A stretch of 64,000 nt of DNA from JBJXGV01 sp046160485 (GTDB taxonomy: Bacteria > Orphanbacterota > Orphanbacteria > JBJXGV01). The notes beneath the pieces were generated by a model that was given only the letters and a program-made list of their open reading frames with translations, was not told the DNA's origin and ran no database searches. Shown piece by piece: positions 54,002-62,082 of this stretch. Made by a program: the position numbers and the translations under genes. The stretch's first letter is position 1. The number at the start of each line of letters is the position of its first letter. The stretch spans positions 283,204 to 347,203 of the forward strand of contig JBJXGV010000012.1 in NCBI GenBank assembly GCA_046160485.1. Direction: 5' to 3'.

Positions 54002-55222
54002 TTAGCTTCCGGCCATGATGACGGAGACCATCTTGAAGATCGGCAGGTACATCGCGACGACCATCGTTCCGACGACGCCTCCCATGAAGACGATCATGAT
54101 CGGCTCGATGATCGACGTGAGCGCTTCCACGGCCGAGTCGACCTCGTCCTCGTAGAAGTCGGCGATCTTGTTGAGCATTTCGTCGAGCGCGCCGGTCTCT
54201 TCGCCGATCGCGATCATCTGCACGACCATCGGCGGGAAGACTCCGGATGCGCGCAGCGGGACGGCAATCGTCTCGCCTTCGCTGATGGCCGCGCGCGTCG
54301 CAAGCACGGCGTTGTGAACGACCATGTTGCCCGCCGTCTTCGCGGTGATGTTGAGTCCTTCGAGAATCGGAACGCCGCTGGCGATGAGCGTGCCGAGCGT
54401 GCGCGTGAAGCGCGCGACAGCGGCCTTGCGCAGAATGTCGCCGATCGCGGGCAAGTTGAGAAGGATGCCGTCGACGCGCAGCCGCCCCTTCTCCGTCGCT
54501 ACGAACCGCTTAAACGCGATGCTCGAACCGACGATCGTCCCGATGAGGAGCCACCACTGATTGCGCAGGAAATTCGAGGCGCCAAGAACGATTCGCGTCG
54601 GCAGCGGCAGAATGCCGCCGAAGTCCGAGAACATCTTCGCGAATGTCGGAATGATGAAGAGGAGCATGAAAACGGTGGCGCCGATGGCGACCGTCATAAC
54701 GACGGTCGGGTAGGTCATCGCGGTCTTCACCTTGCGCTTGAGCGCGTCCATCTTCTCGAGGAACGTCGCGAGGCGCATGAGAATCACGTCGAGAATACCG
54801 CCCGCTTCGCCCGCCGCGACCATGTGCACGTAGAGATCCTGAAAGACGCTCTTGTGCTTCGCGAGGCTCTCCGCGAGCGTCCCGCCGCTCTCGACGTCCT
54901 TCATCACCTTGCCGATCACCTCGCGGAACATCGGCTTCGAAGTCTGCTTCGTGAGCGTGTCGAGACACTGCACGAGCGGAAGACCCGCGTTGATCATCGT
55001 CGCGAATTGCCGCGTGAAGATCGCGAGGTCCTTTGTCTTGACGCCGCCGCCGAAGGACTTCGAGAAGCCCTTCTTCCCTTCCTTACCTTTCTCTTTCGCC
55101 GAGATCAGAATGATCCGCTTGCGGCGCAACGCCGGCGCCAACTCGCGGAAGCTCTCGACCGCGACCTCGCCCGACTGCACTTCGCCGCCCGGCGTCCGCC
55201 CTTTCCATACGTAAGTGATCAC
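54002..55222 (-). CDS. pilC: Type IV pilus inner-membrane platform protein PilC
   Basis: 406 residues. Two GspF-type repeats, each with the pattern TRQFATMINAGLPLVQCLDTL and TRTLGTLIASGVPILEGLNI, and three hydrophobic helices (around 165-195, 215-240, 370-395). Connects PilB/PilT motors to the growing pilus. Ends six bases before pilS begins. Confidence 0.96.
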   Translation of the reverse strand: MITYVWKGRTPGGEVQSGEVAVESFRELAPALRRKRIILISAKEKGKEGKKGFSKSFGGGVKTKDLAIFTRQFATMINAGLPLVQCLDTLTKQTSKPMFREVIGKVMKDVESGGTLAESLAKHKSVFQDLYVHMVAAGEAGGILDVILMRLATFLEKMDALKRKVKTAMTYPTVVMTVAIGATVFMLLFIIPTFAKMFSDFGGILPLPTRIVLGASNFLRNQWWLLIGTIVGSSIAFKRFVATEKGRLRVDGILLNLPAIGDILRKAAVARFTRTLGTLIASGVPILEGLNITAKTAGNMVVHNAVLATRAAISEGETIAVPLRASGVFPPMVVQMIAIGEETGALDEMLNKIADFYEDEVDSAVEALTSIIEPIMIVFMGGVVGTMVVAMYLPIFKMVSVIMAGS

Positions 55223-55280
55223 TGGTCTGTGCCTCCCTCAAAGCGGCCGGCATACCCGCCCGCACCGAAAACGACGCCTT

Positions 55281-56375
55281 TCAAGAGCGCTTCGCCCCGG
55301 CGGCCGCGTACTGCGCCGTCCGCCCCATCATCTCTTCGAGCTCCTTTGGATCGGAACTACGGGTCATCGCCTCGTCGAGTGTGATCTTGTGTTTCTGGTA
55401 CGCGGCGAGAAGCGACATATTCATCGTCTGCATCCCGTACTTCTGCCCGGCCTGCATAAGACCGTAGATCTGGTGCACCTTGCCCTCGCGGATCACCGCG
55501 CTGATGGCCGGCGTACAGATCATGATTTCGGAGACCATCACGCGGCCTTTGCCCGAGGCGTGCGGCACGAGCTGCTGGCACACGACGCCTTCGAGGACGA
55601 ACGCAAGCTGCGAGAGAATCGCGGAGCGCTGGTCCTGCGGGAACGAGTCGACGATGCGGTTGATCGACTCGTAGGTCGAGTTCGTGTGAAGCGTCGCGAA
55701 CGCAAGGTGGCCCGTCTCGGCGATCGTCAGCGCCGCGAGCATCGTCTCGCGGTCGCGCATTTCTCCGATCAGCACGACGTCGGGATCCTGGCGCAGGATG
55801 TATTTGAGCGCCGTCTGGAAATTGTCGGTGTCGCTCTGCACCTCGCGCTGGTTGACGATTCCCTTCTTGTGCATGTGCACGTACTCGATCGGATCCTCGA
55901 CCGTGACGATGTGGACCCCTTCCTCTTCGTTGATCTTGTTCAGAATCGACGCGAGCGTCGTTGTCTTACCGCTTCCGGTCGGCCCCGTGATCAGCACGAG
56001 CCCCTTCGGCCGCGTCGAGAGCGCCTTGATCGCCGGCCCGAGGCCTAGCTCCTCGAACGTTTGAATCTTGAAGGGAATCTGCCGGATCGCGACGGCGATC
56101 GTTCCGCGCTGCCAAAACACGTTCGCGCGGAAGCGCGAGAGCCCCTGAATTCCGAACGAGAGGTCGAGCTCCTTCTCCTTCTCGAGGCGCTTGCGTTGAT
56201 CCTCGGTGAGGATCGAGTACGCGAGCTGAAGCGTCGCCTCCGGGTAGAGCGCTTCGGAATTCGACGGCGTCAGCTCATCGTCGATGCGCAACATCGCCGG
56301 CACACCGGCCGTGATGTGAAGATCCGACGCTCCGCGCTGGATCATCTCCTCGAGCAGTGCCTTCAGATTCGCCAT
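55281..56375 (-). CDS. pilT: Pilus retraction ATPase PilT
   Basis: 364 residues. N-terminal PAS-like domain (ASDLHITAGVPAMLRID), Walker A GPTGSGKTTT (about 131-140), Asp box TVEDPIEYVH, Walker B LIGEMRDRETM and HLAFATLHTNS. AIR-type C-terminus (SSDPKELEEMM). Hexameric motor that depolymerises the pilus, needed for twitching and for DNA uptake. AAGGAGG precedes the ATG. Confidence 0.97.
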   Translation of the reverse strand: MANLKALLEEMIQRGASDLHITAGVPAMLRIDDELTPSNSEALYPEATLQLAYSILTEDQRKRLEKEKELDLSFGIQGLSRFRANVFWQRGTIAVAIRQIPFKIQTFEELGLGPAIKALSTRPKGLVLITGPTGSGKTTTLASILNKINEEEGVHIVTVEDPIEYVHMHKKGIVNQREVQSDTDNFQTALKYILRQDPDVVLIGEMRDRETMLAALTIAETGHLAFATLHTNSTYESINRIVDSFPQDQRSAILSQLAFVLEGVVCQQLVPHASGKGRVMVSEIMICTPAISAVIREGKVHQIYGLMQAGQKYGMQTMNMSLLAAYQKHKITLDEAMTRSSDPKELEEMMGRTAQYAAAGAKRS

Positions 56376-56423
56376 TGAGAACCGACCTCCTTGCGTTGAA
56401 AACCGAACGCGCCCGCGGCGCGC

Positions 56424-58109
56424 CTAATAGCTAGCCGTTTCGCGAAGGACTTCTTCCGCCGACGTGATCCCCTTCTTGATCTTCAAGATTCCGTCGGCGC
56501 GCAGCGTGAGCATTCCTTCTTCTTCCGCTTTCGTCTTGATCTCTTCGACGGAGGCTTGCTCGATGATCATTCGCGCGATGGTCTGCGTGACCGGCAACAC
56601 CTCGTAGAGGCCCTGCCGCCCCGCGTAGCCGGTCTGGCTGCACGCCTCGCATCCGCGCCCCCGGTGCATCGTGAAATCCTTGCGGTCCTTCTCGGGGACG
56701 CCGAGTTCGTCCATCACCTCGGGATGCGGCTCGACCGGCTCCTTGCATTCCTTGCAGATGCGGCGCACGAGCCGCTGCGCGACGATGAGCTTCACGGCCG
56801 ACGAGACGAGGAACGGCTGAATCCCCATGTCGATCAGACGCGAGATCGTGCTCGGTGCGTCGTTCGTGTGAAGCGTCGAGAGGACGAGGTGCCCCGTAAG
56901 CGCGGCCTTCACCGCGATCGCGCCCGTCTCGAGGTCGCGGATCTCGCCGACCATGATGATGTTCGGGTCTTGGCGCAGGAACGAACGCAGCGCCGCGGCG
57001 AACGTGAGCCCGATCGAGTCGTGAATGGCGACCTGGTTGATCCCCTCGAGGTTGTACTCGACGGGATCCTCCGCGGTGATGATGTTCGTGTCGGCCTTGT
57101 TGATGCTCGAGAGCGCCGAATAGAGCGTCGTCGTCTTGCCGCTTCCCGTGGGCCCGGTGACGAGCACCATCCCCCACGGCGCGCGAATCGAGCGCTCGAG
57201 ATTCTTCAGCGCCACCGGCTCGAAACCGAACTTGCCGAGGTCCATCGACAGGTTTCCCTTGTCGAGAATACGCATGACGATTTTCTCGCCGAAGATCGTC
57301 GGAAGGCTCGAGACGCGCAGGTCGATCGTGCGGTCGTGCACGCGAATCTTGATGTTGCCGTCCTGCGGCATTCGCTTCTCGGCGATGTCGAGCTCGGCCA
57401 TGATCTTCACGCGCGAGGTAATCGCGCCGCGCATGCGCGGCGGCGGCGCCATCACCTCGTAGAGCGCGCCGTCGACGCGGTAGCGCACGCGCAGGTTTTT
57501 CTCGTACGGCTCGATGTGGATATCGCTCGCCTTCCGCTTCACCGCGTCGGCGATGATCGTGTTGACAAGCCGCACGACCGGCGCGTTCTCCTCGAGAACG
57601 TTGCCGTCGCCGTCTTCGGTCTGCTCGACGACCTCGACATCTTCCTCCGCGAAGTCCTTCATCAGTTTGTCGAGCGCCTCTTGCGAGTTGTCGTAGAGGC
57701 GGCCGATCGCGTCCTTGATCATCCCTTCGGTCGCGATGTGCGGCAGCACTTCGAGTCCGGTGATGAACTTGATGTCGTCGAGCGCGTAGAAGTCGGACGG
57801 ATTCGCCATCGCGACGGAGAGGACGCGTCCCTGGCGCCGCAGCGGCACGACGCGGAAACGCGACGCGACGTCGGGAGGAATCAGCTCGAGGACGCCGGCC
57901 TCGACGAGCGCCTGCGAGAGATCGGCGACAGGCAAGTTGTAGCGGCCCGAGAGGAACTCGAGCAGTTCCTTGCTCGTGATGTAACCGAGGCGTTCGAGGC
58001 AGCGGTCGAGCGGCTCGCCCGACGTTCCGGCGAGGCGCCGAGCTTCGTCGACCTGCACCTGCGTGAGGATCTTCGCGTCGAGAAGCATCTGCCCGGTGTC
58101 GTTGCTCAA
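56424..58109 (-). CDS. pilB: Pilus extension ATPase PilB
   Basis: 561 residues from a TTG that overlaps the comEA stop (TTGA). N-terminal MshEN-like domain (ILTQVQVDEARRLAG), GspE core with Walker A GPTGSGKTT (about 318-326), Asp box TAEDPVEYN, Walker B MVGEIRDLETG, and a Cys4 zinc knuckle around 451-490 (CKECKEP, CEACSQTG). Extends the pilus against PilT; the Cys4 motif is typical of PilB, not of PilT. Confidence 0.96.
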   Translation of the reverse strand: MSNDTGQMLLDAKILTQVQVDEARRLAGTSGEPLDRCLERLGYITSKELLEFLSGRYNLPVADLSQALVEAGVLELIPPDVASRFRVVPLRRQGRVLSVAMANPSDFYALDDIKFITGLEVLPHIATEGMIKDAIGRLYDNSQEALDKLMKDFAEEDVEVVEQTEDGDGNVLEENAPVVRLVNTIIADAVKRKASDIHIEPYEKNLRVRYRVDGALYEVMAPPPRMRGAITSRVKIMAELDIAEKRMPQDGNIKIRVHDRTIDLRVSSLPTIFGEKIVMRILDKGNLSMDLGKFGFEPVALKNLERSIRAPWGMVLVTGPTGSGKTTTLYSALSSINKADTNIITAEDPVEYNLEGINQVAIHDSIGLTFAAALRSFLRQDPNIIMVGEIRDLETGAIAVKAALTGHLVLSTLHTNDAPSTISRLIDMGIQPFLVSSAVKLIVAQRLVRRICKECKEPVEPHPEVMDELGVPEKDRKDFTMHRGRGCEACSQTGYAGRQGLYEVLPVTQTIARMIIEQASVEEIKTKAEEEGMLTLRADGILKIKKGITSAEEVLRETASY

Positions 58110-58615
58110 TTCTTCTCCTCAGTTCGGGCCCGAGCATCGTCGCGATGCGCGCCCTTCACGAACACGAGACTCTGAAATCGCGCCAGCGTCTTCGGGCCGA
58201 TTCCCGGAACATCGAGCAGGTCGCTCACCGCTCGAAATCCGCCGACCGACTCTCGACGCTCCACGATCGCCTTCGCCTTTGCCGGGCCGATCCCCGGCAG
58301 GCTCTCGAAGTCCTGCGCGCTCGCCGCGTTCAGATCGAGCGGCGAAAGCGCCGAGACTTCGAGTTCCGATTGCGCTTCCCGTTCCTTCGGCGCGATCGCC
58401 GCCAGATGCCGCGTCGTGTCCTGCGAATCCGACGCCGCGCTCGCGAGCGTTTCGGCGCGCGCCGCATCGAGATCGGGCGCTTCGGCCGTTGCACGCTCCG
58501 CGCGCACAACATCGAACCGCTCGCTGCCGTCGCAACCGAATCGCGCCGCGCGTCCCGCGACAATCGCCACCGACAAAAGAACCAGAACAAGACGCTCCGA
58601 ACGGGAAAGCCCCAT
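58106..58615 (-). CDS. comEA: ComEA-like helix-hairpin-helix DNA receptor
   Basis: 169 residues with an N-terminal membrane helix (RLVLVLLSVAIVAG) that tethers it in the periplasm, a charged linker, and a C-terminal ComEA-type HhH pair: LNAASAQDFESLPGIGPAKAKAIV and LLDVPGIGPKTLARF. ComEA binds incoming double-stranded DNA for natural transformation. It is translationally coupled to pilB, so DNA binding and pilus extension are controlled together. Confidence 0.85.
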   Translation of the reverse strand: MGLSRSERLVLVLLSVAIVAGRAARFGCDGSERFDVVRAERATAEAPDLDAARAETLASAASDSQDTTRHLAAIAPKEREAQSELEVSALSPLDLNAASAQDFESLPGIGPAKAKAIVERRESVGGFRAVSDLLDVPGIGPKTLARFQSLVFVKGAHRDDARARTEEKN

Positions 58616-58690
58616 CGTCTCTCCTACCGACGCTTTCCTGGGCGCGCCCCGTTACGGCTTCGTCTAGTTATCGGGCGAAATTCAACGCGC

Positions 58691-58719
58691 TTGAGGAGTT
58701 AGACGCCTTTTGCAATAAC
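58691..58719 (+). promoter_or_regulatory. Weak promoter for the second small RNA
   Basis: TTGAGG (58691-58696), 17 bases, AATAAC (58714-58719), start near 58726, just before the first hairpin of the RNA. Each box matches four of six consensus bases. Confidence 0.4.
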
Positions 58720-58725
58720 CGGAAT

Positions 58726-58812
58726 GCGATCAATCGTGATCGTTCTTCGTTGGGCGAGGACGGACTTGGCAAATTCCTCGCCACGGCGCGCGGGAGCGCT
58801 GCCGCTTTTTTT
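58726..58812 (+). ncRNA. Candidate small RNA of three hairpins with intrinsic terminator
   Basis: In the 223-base gap between comEA and manC, the forward strand holds three hairpins in a row. H1: CGATCA-atcg-TGATCG (58727-58742). H2: GGCGAGG (58753-58759) with CCTCGCC (58776-58782). H3: an 8-bp stem with one bulge, C-GGC-GCGC closed by the GNRA loop GGGA (58784-58804), followed by seven T (58806-58812). H3 is the best-formed intrinsic terminator in the window, yet no forward gene precedes it, which implies a short non-coding transcript. A convergent manC transcript ends just beyond. Confidence 0.55.
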
Positions 58813-58838
58813 GCGAGCCGAGGTCGTTCGAGGTGGAT

Positions 58839-59960
58839 TTAGGTGAGAGTTTTCAGACCGCGTGCCGCAAGAAGCGCGACGAGCTCGCGAACGTCTTGCG
58901 CGCGCCGGACGTCGCAGAGGAACAGAACGTCGCCCGTGTCGACCGCGATGAGGTTTTCGACGCCGACGGTCGCGATCACCTTGCCGGGAGCAAGAAGGAT
59001 CGAATTGCGTGTGGCGATGCCGACGTGTCTGCCGTCGACGACGTTTCCGTCCGCGTCTTGGCGCAGAAGTTCAGCGAGAGAATTCCAGCTTCCCAAATCG
59101 CTCCAGCCGACATCGATCGGGATGACGAAGACGCCGCGTGCGTGCTCGAGAACCGCGTAGTCCGCGGAGAGCGACGGGATGCGCGCGTAGATCCGATCGG
59201 CCGCGCGCGCGCCGCCGCGCCGGCCGCGTGCGGCCTCGATTCGCGCCAGACCCGCGCCGATACGCGGCGCGTGCTCCGCGAGCGCGCCCATGTATGTGCG
59301 CGCGCGCCAGAGAAACACGCCGGCGTTCCAATAGACGTTCGGCGATCGGATCAGGCGTTCCGCGCGCGCTCGATTCGGCTTCTCGATGAAACGGCGAACC
59401 GGCACCGCCGTGTTCGCGCGCGAACCGCTCGCGCGCTCAGGGCGCTTCGCGCGCGAGGTGCGCCGGGCCGCGTCGCGGCGCGCCTCGATGTAGCCGTAGC
59501 CTGTCTCGGCGCGTGTCGGCGGAATCCCGAACGTGAGGAGCCCGTCCTCGCGCGCGATGAACCGCGCGCCCGCCGAGACAGCGCGGCAGAACCCCGCGGC
59601 GTTCTCGACGTGATGGTCCGAAGGAAGCACGACGAGAAGCGGATCGTCCTCGCGCGCGAGCGCGTGAAGCGCCGCGAGTCCGACCGCCGGCGCGGTGTTC
59701 CGCCCGACCGGCTCGATGATGATGTTCTCGCGCGGAAGACGCGGAAGATCCTTGCGCACCGCGGCGGCGAGATCGCGCGTCGTCACGACGAGCACGTGCG
59801 AGAGCGGAACGATCGGCGCGATCCGGTCGACCGTTCGCTGCAGCAGCGTGCCGCCTCCGGCGAACGTGAGAAACTGCTTCGGACGCGCGCGGCGGCTGCG
59901 CGGCCAGAAGCGCGTCCCGCGTCCCCCCGCGAGAATGACGGCGAAGAGCGCCGGCCTCAT
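58839..59960 (-). CDS. manC: Mannose-1-phosphate guanylyltransferase
   Basis: 373 residues (GDP-mannose pyrophosphorylase, no PMI fusion domain). LAGGRGTRFWPRSR and RPKQFL are the nucleotide-binding and catalytic motifs; IIIEPVGRNTAPAVG and VLPSDHHVE are conserved. Makes GDP-mannose for cell-surface polysaccharide or lipopolysaccharide. The ATG at 59960 was chosen because upstream codons overlap the mutase without domain content. Lies 28 bases after manB. Confidence 0.94.
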   Translation of the reverse strand: MRPALFAVILAGGRGTRFWPRSRRARPKQFLTFAGGGTLLQRTVDRIAPIVPLSHVLVVTTRDLAAAVRKDLPRLPRENIIIEPVGRNTAPAVGLAALHALAREDDPLLVVLPSDHHVENAAGFCRAVSAGARFIAREDGLLTFGIPPTRAETGYGYIEARRDAARRTSRAKRPERASGSRANTAVPVRRFIEKPNRARAERLIRSPNVYWNAGVFLWRARTYMGALAEHAPRIGAGLARIEAARGRRGGARAADRIYARIPSLSADYAVLEHARGVFVIPIDVGWSDLGSWNSLAELLRQDADGNVVDGRHVGIATRNSILLAPGKVIATVGVENLIAVDTGDVLFLCDVRRAQDVRELVALLAARGLKTLT

Positions 59961-59988
59961 CGAGCGCCGCGCGCGCGCAACGCGGCGA

Positions 59989-61386
59989 TCATGCAGCGCC
60001 GCCCGTTCTCCGGGAGACCTCGTCTTTGAGGCGGCCTTCGAACTCGCCGCGGATCTCGGCAAGACGCGCCTCGCTCTTCGCCTCGAAACGCAGCACGACG
60101 ACCGGCTCGGTATTCGACGCGCGCACGAGCCCCCATCCATCGCCGAAGTTGACGCGTGCTCCGTCGATGTCGATCACCTCGTGACGGCTCTTGTAGTGAT
60201 CGGCCATCGCGCGCACGACATCGAACTTCACCGCCTCGGGCACATGCAGGCGAATCTCGGGCGTCGACGGCGGATGCGGGAAGCGGCGCATTCTCTCCGC
60301 GAGCGAAACCGGCTCGCCCGCGACGATCTCCGCGAGGCGCACGCCCGCGTAGATCGCGTCGTCGTAGCCGTAGTAGCGATCGCCGAAGAAAATGTGTCCG
60401 CTCATCTCGCCCGCGAGCGGCGCGCCGAGCTCCTTCATCTTGTTCTTGATGAGCGAGTGTCCCGTCTTCCACATCACGGGATTGCCGCCGGCCGCGCGCA
60501 CTTCGTCGGAGAGGACGCCCGAGCACTTCACGTCGGAGAGAATCGTCGCCGGACCGTGCTTCAGGATTCCGAGCGCGTAGAGCAGCAGCAGAAAGTCGCC
60601 GAAGATGATGCCGCCTTCGCCGTCGACGGCGCCGATGCGGTCGGAGTCGCCGTCGAACGCGATGCCGACATCCGCGCCCGTCTTGCGCACCGTCTCGATC
60701 AGCGCCACGAGGTTCGCGGGCACTGTCGGGTCGGGATGATGATTCGGGAACCGGCCGTCGGGTTCGCCGTAGAGAACCGTCGTTTCGCATCCGATCTTGC
60801 GGAAGATCTCCGGCGCGGCGAGCCCGCCCGTGCCGTTGCCGCAGTCGAGCACGACGTGAATGCGCCGAGCCAGGCGCGCGCCCGCCACCATCTCCGCGAC
60901 GTATTCGGGAAGAATCTCCTGCGACGTTCCGCTCCCCGCGCGCGCGGCGCGCGTCGGCCGCAACGCCTCTTCCTCGGCGAGCCGCCGGATCTCCTGAATG
61001 TCCGCGCCGAAAAGCGTCCGCTTTCCTTCCGCGACTTTCATCCCGTTGTACTGGGGCGGATTGTGGCTGCCGGTGATCATGATGCCGCCGGCGAGCGAGT
61101 CGGCCGGCGTCTTCTCGAGAGCGAAGTAGAACGCGGGTGTGGGTACGACGCCGAGATCGATCGTCGAAAGCCCGACAGCTTCGAGGCCGCGACGCGCGGC
61201 CGCAGCGTACGCCTCGGACGACAGGCGCACATCGCGCCCGACGACGGCGACCGTCTTGCCGCCGCGCGCGAGCCGCCGGCCGAAGCCGCGCGAAATCGCC
61301 TCGATCACGTCCGGCTGTAAGTCGCGGTCGACGACGCCGCGAATATCGTACTCGCGGAAAATCGCCGGCTCGATGCGGCCGTTCAT
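59989..61386 (-). CDS. manB: Phosphomannomutase/phosphoglucomutase
   Basis: 465 residues, AlgC-type alpha-D-phosphohexomutase. IFREYDIRGVV at the N-terminus, the phosphoserine loop TGSHNPP, the metal loop DGDSDR, the sugar loop GEMSGH and the C-terminal RASNTEP are all present. Supplies mannose 1-phosphate for ManC. Coupled to cvpA by ATGA. Confidence 0.96.
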   Translation of the reverse strand: MNGRIEPAIFREYDIRGVVDRDLQPDVIEAISRGFGRRLARGGKTVAVVGRDVRLSSEAYAAAARRGLEAVGLSTIDLGVVPTPAFYFALEKTPADSLAGGIMITGSHNPPQYNGMKVAEGKRTLFGADIQEIRRLAEEEALRPTRAARAGSGTSQEILPEYVAEMVAGARLARRIHVVLDCGNGTGGLAAPEIFRKIGCETTVLYGEPDGRFPNHHPDPTVPANLVALIETVRKTGADVGIAFDGDSDRIGAVDGEGGIIFGDFLLLLYALGILKHGPATILSDVKCSGVLSDEVRAAGGNPVMWKTGHSLIKNKMKELGAPLAGEMSGHIFFGDRYYGYDDAIYAGVRLAEIVAGEPVSLAERMRRFPHPPSTPEIRLHVPEAVKFDVVRAMADHYKSRHEVIDIDGARVNFGDGWGLVRASNTEPVVVLRFEAKSEARLAEIRGEFEGRLKDEVSRRTGGAA

Positions 61387-61937
61387 ACGAATCCCTCGAC
61401 GGGATCCCCGGCGGGTTTCGAGAATTCCTCAAGACGCTGCATGAGAACACTCCTTTCCTCAGGCTGAAGCAATCCCCAGAAGAGACGCGAGCCTTGAATG
61501 ACGAACGAGTAGGCGCGCGACCCCTGGAACGCCTGATTATTCGCGGGCAAGTAGACGGTGAGAATCATCAGAACGACAGTCGCCAGAGCGAGACCTTTTA
61601 CGAGGCCGCACAAGAACGCGAGAACGCGATCGCCGAAACCGGCTTCCGTCTTGGTCTGCGTGCGAACAAGAAGTAAGCCGAGCGTGCCGGCGATGGACCA
61701 CACGAGAATCAGAAGGCCGATGAACGCCGCGGGTGCGGCAACGTGCGGTCCCCACATCCATTTCGACACGTGCGCGCCGACCGTTCCGTAGAAGAGGCTC
61801 GCGACGACGAGGCCGAGCGTCATCGCAGCGATCGAAATCAGCTCGCGGAGCAACCCCGTAAGAAACGCGATGAGCGCCGCGACGAAGAGGACGAGCCCGA
61901 TCGAGAGGTCGAGCCAATTGAGGGTTTCCCAGTTCAA
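61383..61937 (-). CDS. cvpA: CvpA-family membrane protein
   Basis: 184 residues with four hydrophobic helices, beginning with NWLDLSIGLVLFVAALIAFLTG, the CvpA (colicin V production) pattern. Start is TTG at 61937 preceded by AAGGAG. Function unclear; linked to biofilm and envelope properties elsewhere. Genes manB and manC follow in the operon, which is unusual for cvpA. Confidence 0.85.
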   Translation of the reverse strand: MNWETLNWLDLSIGLVLFVAALIAFLTGLLRELISIAAMTLGLVVASLFYGTVGAHVSKWMWGPHVAAPAAFIGLLILVWSIAGTLGLLLVRTQTKTEAGFGDRVLAFLCGLVKGLALATVVLMILTVYLPANNQAFQGSRAYSFVIQGSRLFWGLLQPEERSVLMQRLEEFSKPAGDPVEGFV

Positions 61938-61993
61938 CGCGCGCTCCTTCGCCGGCAGAGAACGCGACGACGCGCTCGCCGATCGTTCGAGGA

Positions 61994-62022
61994 ATGTAAC
62001 GGGCGCGATTCGAGGGTGTCAA
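61994..62022 (-). promoter_or_regulatory. Sigma-70 promoter of cvpA-manB-manC
   Basis: Reverse strand: TTGACA (62017-62022), 17 bases, TTACAT (61994-61999); start near 61987, 50 bases before the TTG of cvpA. Confidence 0.6.
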
Positions 62023-62082
62023 CGGCGCGGCCGATGCGTGCACGCTCCGGCCCGCGCGCGCGGGGCGGAACGATCGCGACGG

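Noticed and set aside
52220..55384. Long forward open frame antisense to pilR, pilS and pilC
   Set aside because: High GC gives open antisense frames; the translation is charged and repeat-like and the reverse genes have full, conserved domains.
58839..60140. Longer manC start inside manB
   Set aside because: The added residues are Arg-rich with no domain and overlap the mutase; the start at 59960 gives the family N-terminus.
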